Assembly (NCBI GenBank): GCA_965240325.2
Contig: OZ251242.1
Span: 1,364,001 to 1,428,000, forward strand
DNA: 64,000 bases
Direction of reading: 5' to 3'
Source: Rebecca billardiae RCC1528
Lineage: Eukaryota > Haptophyta
Made by a program: the position numbers and the translations under genes. Positions 1-9,160 of the stretch are shown piece by piece. Each line of letters begins with the position of its first letter. Position 1 is the first letter of the stretch. The notes under the pieces are model-generated. The model was not told the origin of the DNA, ran no database searches, and worked only from the letters and a program-made list of their open reading frames with translations.

Positions 1-3000
1 AGCCCGCCGGTGCCAAAGCCGGCGCCACGGCCGCGCGCGCCTGCGAGAGCTCCGACGAGGCGATCGTGACGAAGCGCAGGCGGCCGCGCAAGCAGGGCGG
101 GGGCGAGCGGCGCGGCGACCTGTTGCAGCACGGCGCGCTCGCTGGCTCGCAGCCGGGCGTGCGGCCGGCGGCGGCGGCAGCCAGCGTGCCCCCGCGCCCG
201 CTCGCAGCAGCGCCGAGCACGCCGGCCGCGGCGGGCTCGGCCGCGGGTGCGCGTGCCGAGCGCACACCCCGGGAGGGCGCGGCCGTGCGCGCGCCCGACG
301 GCGCGCGCCCGCGCTTGCCCACGCCCAACGCCGTCACCATCGACCTGACTGCGCCCGGCGAGGCGGAGGTGGAGGCGGGGGCGGAGGGCGGGCTTTTCGG
401 CGGGGGGTCGGATGACGACGACGGGGAGACGGAGGCGACGGCAGAGGCGGCAGCGGCGGCGGCGGCGGCAGCGGCGGGGCAGCAGCCGGAAGCGGCGAGG
501 CTGGCGGCCACACACGCGCTCGCCGGCGCGGTGCGCGGCGCGCACGGCGCGCGCAGCAGCAGCCACAGCAGCGCCAGCGGGCACAGCAGCCTCAAGTCGG
601 GCGCGGCTGGGCCGACACTCGACCCGCCGGGCGCTAACCCTAACCCTAACCCCAACCCTAACCCGCATGGCGCGGACGACCGCGCGGACGAGGCGGAGGC
701 CGGCGCCGCGCCGCAGCCGGCTGCGTGCCTGGCGCTAGGCCGCAGCGCCCGCGGCCAGGACGCGGCCGCGCGCGCCGAGCGGCACGCGGGCGCTGCAGAC
801 GGGCCCAGCTCGACGCCGCCCGCCTCGCCCGCGCGCGCGGCCGTCTCGCCGCCGTCGCCGCTGTCGCCAGCGCCGCTGCATGATGAGGGCGACGACGGCG
901 ACGACGGCGGCGAGGGCGGGCCCGGCGGCGCGCGCGCGGCGCCGTCGGCCGCGGCCGCGGCCGCGCCGCCGCGCGCGCCGCTGCCCGCGCCCCGTCCCGC
1001 GCGCGCGCGCCGCTCGGCGCTCCACCGCGCGCGCCGGCTGGCGAGGCTTGTGGAAGCGTCGGTGGGCGCGCGCGCTCGGGTGTTGCTGCGCGCCGCCGGC
1101 ACGGCTCAGCAGCCGGCGCCGCCTGACGCGGACGCGGACGCGGGCGCGGACGCGGACGCTGGCGGCGTCGGCGCGCGAGGCACGATTGTGGGCGCGCGTG
1201 TGCGCGTGTGCGCTGACGCTCTGGTGCGCACGGACGACGGCCGGCTGCTGTGGGCGCGGCTCGGGGGGCGGCAGGGCGCGGCGCGCTGGGGGCGCGCTCG
1301 CGCGGAGGGCGCGCCGCCGCCCTCGCCGCCGCCGCCGCCTCGGCCATGCGGGCTCGCCAACGCCACAGGCGCCGCGTGCTTCGCCAACGCGCTGGTGCAG
1401 GCGTTGGCCGCGTGCCCGCCCGTGCGCGCGTGGGCGGCGGGCGGCGGCGGCGCGGCGGCGGCGGCGGCGGCGGCGGGCGCGGAGGGCGCGCGCGTGGAGG
1501 ATGCTGTGCGCGCGCAGCTCGCAATGCTGTGCGCCGCGCAGGAGGCGGCGGCCGCGCCGCCGCCCGCGCCCGCACACGCCGCCGCGCTCGCGGCCGCGCC
1601 CGCGGCCGCGCCCGGCGGCACGGGCGGCGGCGGCGCGCGCGCCACGCCCCTCCTCACGCCCACGCTCGCGCTCGAGGCGGCGCGCCGCGCCGGGCTCGAC
1701 CCGAGCGTCCAGCAGGATGCCGCCGAGCTGCTGCACCGCTGGCTCGCCTCGGAGCGCTCGCTCGGCGGCGCGTGCGCGTTTGCCCTGCGCCGCGTCGTCG
1801 CCAAGGGCCGGTGCGGTCGGTGCGGCGGCGCGCACCTGAGCAGCAGCAGCCTCGAGCTGCGCACGTGCGGCCCGGACCCGCTGCAGGTGGCGGACGCGCG
1901 GCAGCGCTGCGTGGGCAGCGCGCTGCGCGCGATGCTCGGCTGCGCGTCGCAAGCGCAGCTCAGCCCGACGCCCGCCGCAGCCGCGCCGCCCGCGCCGAGC
2001 GGCGGCGCGGGCGGGCGCGCGCGCGCGCCGGGCGGCGACGGCGGCGGCGCGGGCGACGGCGGCGGCGCGGGCGAGGGCGATGGCGGCCGCGCGGCCGGCG
2101 GCCACGTGGCGGGCGACGCGCTGGACGAGCTGCTGGCGACGATGGCGGCGGACTCCGGGGGCTCGGACGACGAGGCGGCTGAGATCCCTGAGGAGGAGGA
2201 GGGCGGCGGCTCTGAGGCGAGCCGCGCCGCAGAGGGCTCGCGCGGCACGGCGGCGCGCGCGCCGCGCGCGCCGCCCTTGGCCGCAGCGGCGGGCGGCGGC
2301 GGCAGCGCGGGCTCGGAGGCGCGCGGTGGCTGCGGCGCCGCCGCGCCGCCGCCTCCATGCTGGCAGGAGCGCTACCTCGCGGACTGCGACCTCCCCGGCT
2401 GCGGCGCGCGCGCCTCCGTGCCCACCGCGCGCGGCGCATGCCTGCACTCGGCGCCGCGCTGTCTGCCCGTCGTGCTGTCGCGCGCGGGCGCGGCGCAGAG
2501 CGCGGCGGTGAGCTTCCCGCAGACGCTGCGGCTAGAGCTGCTCGGCGCGGGCGCGGGCGGCGGCGGCGCGCGCGCCGGGCCCGCCGCGCGCTTTGAGCTG
2601 CACGCCGTTGTGTACCGCGCGGGCGCGTCCGCACACACCGGCCATTACGTCGCGGCCGTGCGCGCCGCGCCGCCCGCGCAGCCGCCGCAGCCGCAGCCGC
2701 AGCCGCAGCCGGAGCCGCAGCAAGCGCAGGCGCCGCCCGCGCGCGCGCGTGCCGACGCGGACGCCGCGCCCGAGCGCGACGCCGCCGACGCCGCCGAGCA
2801 CGACGAGGCGAGCGCCGCGCCGCCGCCGCGCGCGTGCGCGGCACCCCCGCCCGCGCGCCGCCCGACCGCCTCCGCCGCCTCCTGCTGCTGCTGGTGGCTG
2901 ATCGACGACTCGATCGTGCGGCCGCTGCCGGCCGGCGCGCAGCCGCTGCCGTGCGCGGCCGCCGAGCCGCCGCCGCCCGCGGTCGAGCTCGTGGGGTGCG

Positions 3001-3440
3001 TGGCGCACGCGTGTATGCTCTTCTACTGCAGGCGGGAGGAGCAAGGCGGGCTCGCGGATGCCGGCGGCGGCGGCGCGGACGGCGGCGACGACGACGAGGG
3101 CGCGCGGCTGGTTGCGACGGCCGAGGCCGAGCCGGTGCCGGCGGCAGCGGGCGCTCGGCTCAGGCGCGCGCTCGCGCGCGCGGCCGCGCGCGCCGCCTCC
3201 GACGACTCCGGCTCCGACTCGTCCTCGTCCTCGTCGCGCTCGCTGGGTGATGAAGGTGACGACGGCGCCGAGGATGAGTCGGAGTCGGACTCGGCGTCGC
3301 GCTGCCGGCTGCCATCCGCTACTGCGCCCGCCGCCGCCGCTGGGGCCTCTGCCGATTCGTCCGCCGCGCCCACCTCGCAGCTCACGTCAGGCCGGTTGAG
3401 ACTCATGCGCGACCCGCCCTCGCGCTCACTTGAGAGTTGA
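1..3440 (+). CDS. Ubiquitin-specific protease (C19 family), 5' partial
   Basis: Deubiquitinase of the USP/UBP family, a cysteine protease that removes ubiquitin from proteins. The frame is open to the left edge of the window and has no ATG before the catalytic domain (the first start-like codon, at 66, is GTG), so the true start lies outside. About 420 residues of Ala/Gly/Pro/Ser-rich, acidic low-complexity sequence precede the protease core. Core motifs in order: Cys box GLANATGAACFANALVQ (catalytic Cys codon at 1377), QQDAAELL (about 1710), a CGRCG zinc-binding pair (about 1811), His box TGHYVAAV (His codon at 2643), WLIDDS (about 2893) and a C-terminal MLFYCRR strand. The FANA residues after the Cys recall the USP36/42 subgroup. 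A Ser/Asp-rich tail follows. Odd: the Cys box has one extra residue and Ala where the usual GNTC motif has its oxyanion Asn. The family is sure; the substrate is unknown. Confidence 0.85.
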   Translation, partial: PAGAKAGATAARACESSDEAIVTKRRRPRKQGGGERRGDLLQHGALAGSQPGVRPAAAAASVPPRPLAAAPSTPAAAGSAAGARAERTPREGAAVRAPDGARPRLPTPNAVTIDLTAPGEAEVEAGAEGGLFGGGSDDDDGETEATAEAAAAAAAAAAGQQPEAARLAATHALAGAVRGAHGARSSSHSSASGHSSLKSGAAGPTLDPPGANPNPNPNPNPHGADDRADEAEAGAAPQPAACLALGRSARGQDAAARAERHAGAADGPSSTPPASPARAAVSPPSPLSPAPLHDEGDDGDDGGEGGPGGARAAPSAAAAAAPPRAPLPAPRPARARRSALHRARRLARLVEASVGARARVLLRAAGTAQQPAPPDADADAGADADAGGVGARGTIVGARVRVCADALVRTDDGRLLWARLGGRQGAARWGRARAEGAPPPSPPPPPRPCGLANATGAACFANALVQALAACPPVRAWAAGGGGAAAAAAAAGAEGARVEDAVRAQLAMLCAAQEAAAAPPPAPAHAAALAAAPAAAPGGTGGGGARATPLLTPTLALEAARRAGLDPSVQQDAAELLHRWLASERSLGGACAFALRRVVAKGRCGRCGGAHLSSSSLELRTCGPDPLQVADARQRCVGSALRAMLGCASQAQLSPTPAAAAPPAPSGGAGGRARAPGGDGGGAGDGGGAGEGDGGRAAGGHVAGDALDELLATMAADSGGSDDEAAEIPEEEEGGGSEASRAAEGSRGTAARAPRAPPLAAAAGGGGSAGSEARGGCGAAAPPPPCWQERYLADCDLPGCGARASVPTARGACLHSAPRCLPVVLSRAGAAQSAAVSFPQTLRLELLGAGAGGGGARAGPAARFELHAVVYRAGASAHTGHYVAAVRAAPPAQPPQPQPQPQPEPQQAQAPPARARADADAAPERDAADAAEHDEASAAPPPRACAAPPPARRPTASAASCCCWWLIDDSIVRPLPAGAQPLPCAAAEPPPPAVELVGCVAHACMLFYCRREEQGGLADAGGGGADGGDDDEGARLVATAEAEPVPAAAGARLRRALARAAARAASDDSGSDSSSSSSRSLGDEGDDGAEDESESDSASRCRLPSATAPAAAAGASADSSAAPTSQLTSGRLRLMRDPPSRSLES
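634..664 (+). repeat. Interstitial telomere-like tract inside the USP coding frame
   Basis: About five tandem CCCTAA units (TTAGGG on the other strand) with one variant unit, CCCCAA. The tract is read in frame as an Asn-Pro repeat in the low-complexity N-terminal part of the ubiquitin protease. Confidence 0.8.
2680..2720 (+). repeat. CAGCCG hexamer repeat (Gln-Pro codons) in USP
   Basis: Tandem CAGCCG units encoding alternating Gln-Pro between the His box and the WLIDD motif of the protease. The same hexamer expands independently in the DEAD-box helicase at 21871-21914. Confidence 0.75.
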
Positions 3441-3645
3441 GTAGCTAGGCATGATACGGGCGCTGTTAACGCCTGCTGCCGGGCAGTCTCGCGCGTTCAC
3501 CAAGCTTGCCATCAGCAAGTTGCCATCAGGGAGCTAGGCAGATCTAGACCCACCACGGGCAGCAGGCGAGAGAGTGCGGCCGATCCGGCATCCGCGAGGC
3601 GGGCTTCATCGTTTGCGACGTGGACGGACCCAACCAACGGCGGCC

Positions 3646-4692
3646 ATGCTGCTGCGGCCGCTGCTCGCCCTCCTCCTCGCGGGCCCCCGCGCCGCCGGCG
3701 CCGCGGCGACGACGGCGCGCGCGCTCGAGGCGAAGCTGCTCGGCCAGCTCCGCCGCTCCAGCCTCGAGCACGGCCTCATCGAGCGCGGCGACCACGTGGC
3801 CGTGTGCGTGTCGGGCGGCAAGGACTCGGCGGCCATGCTCGACCTGCTGCTCAGGCTGCAGCGCAGCCTGCGGCACACGTGCCCCTTCGAGCTGAGCGCG
3901 GTGCACGTCGACCAGGGCCAGCCCGGGTACGACGGCGCGCCGCTCGTCGCCTGGCTCGCCTCGCTCGGCGTGCGCCACACGGTCGTGTCGGAGGACACGT
4001 ACTCGGTCGTGCTCGACAAGACGGCCGCGGGCAAGGCGTACTGCTCGATGTGCTCGAGGCTGCGCCGCGGCATCCTGTACAGCGCGGCGGAGGGGCTCGG
4101 CGCGAACAAGATCGCGCTGGGCCACCACGCCGACGACGCCATCGAGACGCTCCTCCTCAACCTGCTCCACCAGGCGAAGCTGGCCGCCATGCCTGCGCGC
4201 TACCACTCCGAGGCGCGCGGCCTCGGCGTGATCCGGCCTCTGATTGGCTGCTTCGAGGCGGACATCGGCGCGTACGCGCAGGCGATGGGCTTCCCGATCC
4301 TGCCGTGCACGCTGTGCGGCACGCAGCCGGACGCGCAGCGCGCCAAGGTCAAGCTGCTCGTCTCCGCGCTCGAAGGCCTTAACCCGCATGCGCGCGCGTC
4401 CATGCTGGGCGCCCTCGGCGACGTGCGACCGAGCCACCTGCTGGACGCCGAGCTCAGGGCGGCGAGCGGCCTGGACGCGCGCACCGGCCGGGTGGTGCAC
4501 GAGCGCGCGCGCGCGATGCGCGGGTACCGCGACAGCCCGCTCGCCGTCGGCGCTGACGCCGACGGCGGCGCGCCGCCAGCCAGCCACGGCGGTCATGTTG
4601 TCCGTCATGCCGACACCGCAGCAGCCGACAGCGCGCCGCCGACCACGCGCACCGGCAGCAGCGGCAGCAGCGGCAGCAGCATAGCCGTGTGA
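3646..4692 (+). CDS. ttcA-like: TtcA-like tRNA 2-thiocytidine synthase (PP-loop ATPase)
   Basis: Predicted to thiolate a tRNA cytosine using ATP and an Fe-S cluster, as bacterial TtcA does. ATG at 3646 is chosen because the frame upstream offers only GTG (3574). It gives 348 residues beginning with a hydrophobic leader, MLLRPLLALLLAGPRAAGA, that looks like a signal peptide or the first part of an organelle presequence. The PP-loop SGGKDS starts at residue 56. CSMCSRLRRG carries the Cys133/Cys136 pair, GHHADDAIETLLLN follows, and PCTLCG supplies Cys221. Those three cysteines match the cluster ligands of the family. The PSHLLD motif near the end is also TtcA-like and separates it from cytosolic Ctu1. 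The last 60 residues are low-complexity. Import into plastid or mitochondrion is inferred only from the leader. Confidence 0.88.
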   Translation: MLLRPLLALLLAGPRAAGAAATTARALEAKLLGQLRRSSLEHGLIERGDHVAVCVSGGKDSAAMLDLLLRLQRSLRHTCPFELSAVHVDQGQPGYDGAPLVAWLASLGVRHTVVSEDTYSVVLDKTAAGKAYCSMCSRLRRGILYSAAEGLGANKIALGHHADDAIETLLLNLLHQAKLAAMPARYHSEARGLGVIRPLIGCFEADIGAYAQAMGFPILPCTLCGTQPDAQRAKVKLLVSALEGLNPHARASMLGALGDVRPSHLLDAELRAASGLDARTGRVVHERARAMRGYRDSPLAVGADADGGAPPASHGGHVVRHADTAAADSAPPTTRTGSSGSSGSSIAV

Positions 4693-5875
4693 GCCGCAGC
4701 GCGAGCGGTGCGGGCCACGCGCCAGGCGCGACATCGCGCCGATGGCGCGGATGCGTGTTGGCCGTCGTGCGGCCGACGTGTCGCGTGAGCCGTACTAGCG
4801 GCCGCGGGACTGTACGGTTGAGCCGATTCCGGCACCGTAGCTTACAGTCCGAGTCCGGGGCTCATCACTCAAGTCCAGTGACCTGCTGCTACTGCTGCGC
4901 TGATGATTTGCGGCGGGAGCCATCGCGTCGTCAGCACTGTACGTGACGACTGAGCGCCGCATCAGGCGTACTCGGACCGTGGCTCGGCGGATTGACAGTA
5001 CTACTGCGCGCGCGCTATGATCCGTAGCAGAATAACGGACGTCAGCGCTGCACCGCGGTCGCGCGCTGATTGTACGCCTGCTACGACTACGTCGGACTGA
5101 CAGAAGTCGCGACGACTCTCGCGACTTAAACTCGCCGGCGCGCTGCTCGCTGCCCAGGCCCCGGCCGCGAATGATACGGCAGTCTCAGCTGCGGCTCGCA
5201 GCGCGCGGGCCGACTCGGCTGATCATCAGCGCCGTTCTAGATCTCGGCGGATCGATCGTCGCCGCCTCCGGGATCGACGAGCATCGATCTTAGGAGTAAA
5301 ATATATATAAGTTACTATTCTAAGCACATCCGCCGCCGAGTTGATGATATCGACCGCCGCTGCTGCACCGCGTAGCAGTGCGCTGATAATCCGGTCAGCA
5401 TCTATATATCATGATTGCTTGACGATCCGGTCCCCGGGACTCGGATGCCGCCGCGATGATGGCAGCACGCGCGCCATGATCCGCGGCGGCACTGACGGAG
5501 TCGGAGAGTATAGTATAGTAGGCTACACGGACGCCGCGGCGCGGAGGCCGGAGACGCCGACGCCGACGGCGGACACGGCGCCGTCCGCGGGACGAGCCAC
5601 GCCTGCCGATGAGAGTGCCAGCAATAAGACGACTCGACGTACTCGCACGGGTAGTGAGCTAGCTTTACTCCGTGCGGCACGCACTGTATGTACGTCTGTA
5701 CGAGGGTACCGTCGTCGTACGCGGCCTAGCCGAGTACGGCGCACCCGCGCCGTGCAGCTGCGGGCCCGCAGGCTGCGCCTGCCGCCTCCAACTGCGTTCG
5801 CCAGACAGCGTCGTTGGTTCTACTGATGCGGAAAAGCCAAAAGGACCGCGCGGATGCACGCGGTCAGTATTATTC
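4693..5875. other. Convergent intergenic region, no gene seen
   Basis: Lies between the 3' ends of the TtcA-like gene and PREB. GC is lower than in the genes, with an AT-rich island near 5297-5320 (ATATATATAAG). Only short frames without family features are present. It probably holds both 3' UTRs. Confidence 0.6.
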
Positions 5876-8800
5876 TTATTCTGCCGCGCCATCGTCTGGC
5901 GGCAGCGGTGTCGGCGTCGGCCCGGGCGCCGCGTCCGGCGCGCCTCGCGCGAGCTGGCCCGTGGCGCCGAGGCCGCCGAGCAGCGCCGCCCTTCCGCCGG
6001 GCGCGAGCAGCAGCGCGACGGCGAGCGCGCAGAGCGCGCCGAGCAGCAGCCGCAGCCACGCACACTCGAGCAGCGGCGCCGAGGCGCGCACGGTCGAGAG
6101 GACGCAGCGCTTGTCCGCGGAGACGGACACGACGCGCACGGCGCGCGGCGCCGGCGCCGCGCCGCGCGCGCCCGCCGCGCGCGCCGCTGCGGGCGGCGGC
6201 GGCAGCGCGACGAGCGCCGTGACAGGGAGCGAGTGCGCGCGCGCGCGGCCGAGCGGCGCGAGCGTGCGCGCGCACACGAGCGCCACCTCGCCCTCGCCCG
6301 TGCCGATGAGGACGTGGAGGCCGTCCGGGCTGAGCGCGCACGCGGTGTGCGCGTGCGCGCACACGCGCCTCGGTGCCATCGCCACCGCCGCGCCCGCCGC
6401 CTCCGCGGGCGTGCCGCCCGCGGGCAGCGCCCAGCACGTGAGGTGCGTGCCCTGCCCGGGCGCGGAGATGAGCCCGAGCAGTCGCACGGCCGCGGCGGCG
6501 GCGGGCGCGGCGGAGCCGGCGGGCGCGCCGCCGCCCGTGGGGTGCGAGGGCGGCACGAAGCTGCGCGGCGCGCCGCGCGCCGCGCGGGCGCCGCGCGCGC
6601 GTGGGCGCGTGAGTGCGCGCGGCGACGGCGCGTCGGCGCGTCGGCCGGGCGCGCGGCGCGCGCGCACAGAACGGCCTTGAGGCGTGGCGCCACGGGCTTG
6701 CGCCGCGCGCGGCCGCCGCCGCCGGCCGCGCTCGCCGCGACCGCCGGCACCTGCAGCTGCGCCGGCAGATCGGGCGCGCCGCCAGCCCACAGCCACAGCC
6801 GGCCGGCCGAGTCCACCGCCGCCAGCCGCGTGCTAGCCACCCGCGCCGCCGGCAGCAGCGCGGCGCTCACGACGCCGACGCACGGCCGGCCGACGGCGGG
6901 GGGCGGCACGCGGCGCGCCCACAGCGCGCGGGGCTGCGCGGGCGCGCCCGACGCACCGCCCGCCGTGCGCGCCGGCACGTGCAGCAGCAGCACGCGCCCG
7001 TCGGAGGTGCCGGCGCAGAGCAGCGCGCCCGGCGCGCCGCCCTCCGCGGCCGCGCCGTCCGCGCCGCCGTGCGTGGGCGCGCGCACCGCACCCGGCGCAA
7101 AGCAGAGCGCCGCGATCTCCGCGGGCTCGGACGGCTCGGCCGCGGAGGGCGGCGTGCCTTGGTCCCCCGCGGCGCTCTGCGCCGCCTGCGCCTGCGCCTG
7201 CGCCTGCGCCGGCGGCGTGAACGCCGCGCCGTCCAATCGGAACACAGCAAGCTCCTCCAGAGGGCCGCCCGCCAGTGGGCCGCGCAGCTCCGAGGTGCCC
7301 AGCAGGCTGTCGTCGGCGTCGGCGCCGCCGCGTTCGGCCCCCGCCGCGTCGCGCTGCGTCGCCAGCCGCAGCGTGTCCCCCGTGCTCAGCGCCACCAGCG
7401 GCTGCGCGGCACAGCGCGTGCGCGCGCGGCGCGGCGCGGCGCGGCTGAGCAGGCGAGCGCGCGCGCGCGCACGCGCCGCGCCCGCGCCCCCGCCTCTGCC
7501 GGCCAGCGGCCAGCGCTCGGCCCAGCGCCTGGCCCGCGCCCCGGGCCGCGCGCGGAGCGGCGCCGGAGCGGCGCGCTGGCGCGGCGGCGCGGTTGTGCGG
7601 TGGCGGGCGCGGTGGTGTGCGGTGGTGCGGCGGTGTGGCGCGGTGCAGTGGTGGTGCGGTGGCGGTGGCGGTGGCGGTGGTGCGGTGGCGCGGTGGCGCG
7701 GTGGCGGTGCGTGCGTGCGTGCGCGCGTGCAACGCACAGAGGAGTCGTGCGCTGCCAGGCCAAACACCGCGCGCGCGCCCACGTCCTGCGTCCAGCGCAC
7801 GCGGAGCGGGGCCGGGGGCAGCGCGGCGCCCTCGACCTGCACGCCCGCCACGCCGTTCGGGATGCCAGTCTTCGACGAGCCGCCGCCTCCGCCGATCAGC
7901 ACGCAGCACGGCGCAGCGCCCGCGGCGGCGTCGGCGTCGGCGGCGCCGTCGGCGGCGGCGGCGGCCGCGCGCGCGGGCGGCGCGCTCAGCGCGGCGGCGA
8001 AGAGCGGCATGCGGCACTCGACGAGCCAGTCGGCCGGCGCGCCGTCGGGCACCCACGCCATCGACTTGGGCGCGCGCTTCGCCGGCGTGCCCGCCGCGCC
8101 GGCCGCCGCCGCCTCCGCCGCGGGCGCGGCGCCGGGCTCGCGCGCGCGCGCCGCCGGCGCATGCGGCGCGCCGCCACCGCGCCGCGCCTCCTCGTCGCGC
8201 GCGGGCGAAGGGTACTGCACGGCCGCGTCGGTGCGGGGCGCGTGCGCGGGCGCGCCGCCCGCCTCGCTCCGCGCGGACGCCGCGGGCTCCCCGCGCGCGC
8301 CGCCGCAGCGCGCGCCCTCGCCGCCGGGCGGCGGCGCCACGGCGTCCACAGCCGCGGGCTGCGCGCTGCCCATCGCTGCGGGCGGCGGCGCGCCGGCGGC
8401 GCCCTGGTCGGGCTCGGTGGCGCGCGAGCCGTTGGTGCCGGCGGCGCGGCGCGCGGCGTCCAGCGCGGCCTTTGAGCGCTCGTTCAGCTCGTGCACCGCG
8501 CGCGCGAGCTCGGGCAGCTCCTCCTCCTCCGGCGGCGGCGGCGGCGGCGGCGGCGGCTGCGCGCGCTCAGCAGCGCCCGCGCCTGAGCGCGCGCCGCGCG
8601 CCGCGGCCGCGGCCGCGGGCTCTGCGGCCGCGGCCGCGGCGGAGGAGGCCTCGGAGCGTGCCGAGCTGGGCGTTGCGGCGGCACTTGCCGGCGTCGCGCG
8701 GCCCGGCTTGATCAGGTCGACGGGCGGCAGCCCTGCGGCCGGCGACGCGCGGTCGCGGGGTCGCGGTGCGCGCGCGCCGCCTCAGCGCGCCGCGATCGGC

Positions 8801-8916
8801 GGCGGCCGGGGCGAGGGCACGCCCGCAAGAGTGGGCGCGGGTTCGCGCATGCACGCGCCGGATGCAGTGCCGCGCGGCGTACCCTTCTTGCGCCGCGAGT
8901 TGGGCGAGTCCGCCAT
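5876..8916 (-). CDS. PREB/SEC12-like: PREB/Sec12-like Sar1 guanine nucleotide exchange factor
   Basis: ER membrane WD40 protein expected to load Sar1 with GTP and start COPII coat assembly. Exons by phase: 8916-8883, 8732-7738, 7401-6668, 6560-5876 (815 residues). Introns begin GTACGC, GTGCGT, GTGCGC. The family signature GGGGGSSKTGIPNGV lies at the start of the propeller. Later parts match PREB in order: LTCWALPAGG, a PDGLHVLIGTGEGEV blade, AHSLPVTAL, VSVSADKRC, then a single C-terminal membrane helix (LRLLLGALCALAVALLLAP), as in tail-anchored Sec12. Odd: about 280 residues precede the propeller, far more than in animal PREB. The start at 8916 depends on a predicted 34-base first exon; ATGs at 8373 or 8061 are alternatives. 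Divergent from the gene at 9161, 244 bp away. Confidence 0.85.
7590..7728. repeat. G-rich GGTGGC/GGTGCG simple repeat in a PREB intron
   Basis: Degenerate GGTGGC, GGTGGT and GTGCG units fill much of the intron 7402-7737. The G-rich strand is the plus strand, opposite the PREB transcript. It could form G-quadruplexes, which is inference. Confidence 0.6.
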
Positions 8917-9160
8917 GCGGAGGCGAGTGCGCGAGCGCGGCGGTGATGGCCTGGATGCGCGCCGTCAAGTGCCTCGCACGATGCCGCCGCCCGGACACGC
9001 CCAGCCGTGCTTGCGCAGCCGGACCTTGCTGGGTCAGTGTCCCGCTTGGCGGCTGGCGGCTGGCGAGTTGGCCGCCGCTCCTAGGCTTTTGCCCGCCAAC
9101 CGCCCGAGGCTCGGGCGACTCTCCGCCCCCCGCCCGCCAACGGCGCTCGCCCCCCTCGGC
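8917..9160. promoter_or_regulatory. Divergent upstream region, PREB / giant acidic protein
   Basis: 244 bp between two inferred start codons on opposite strands. A shared promoter is inferred from position; no TATA box is evident. Confidence 0.4.
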
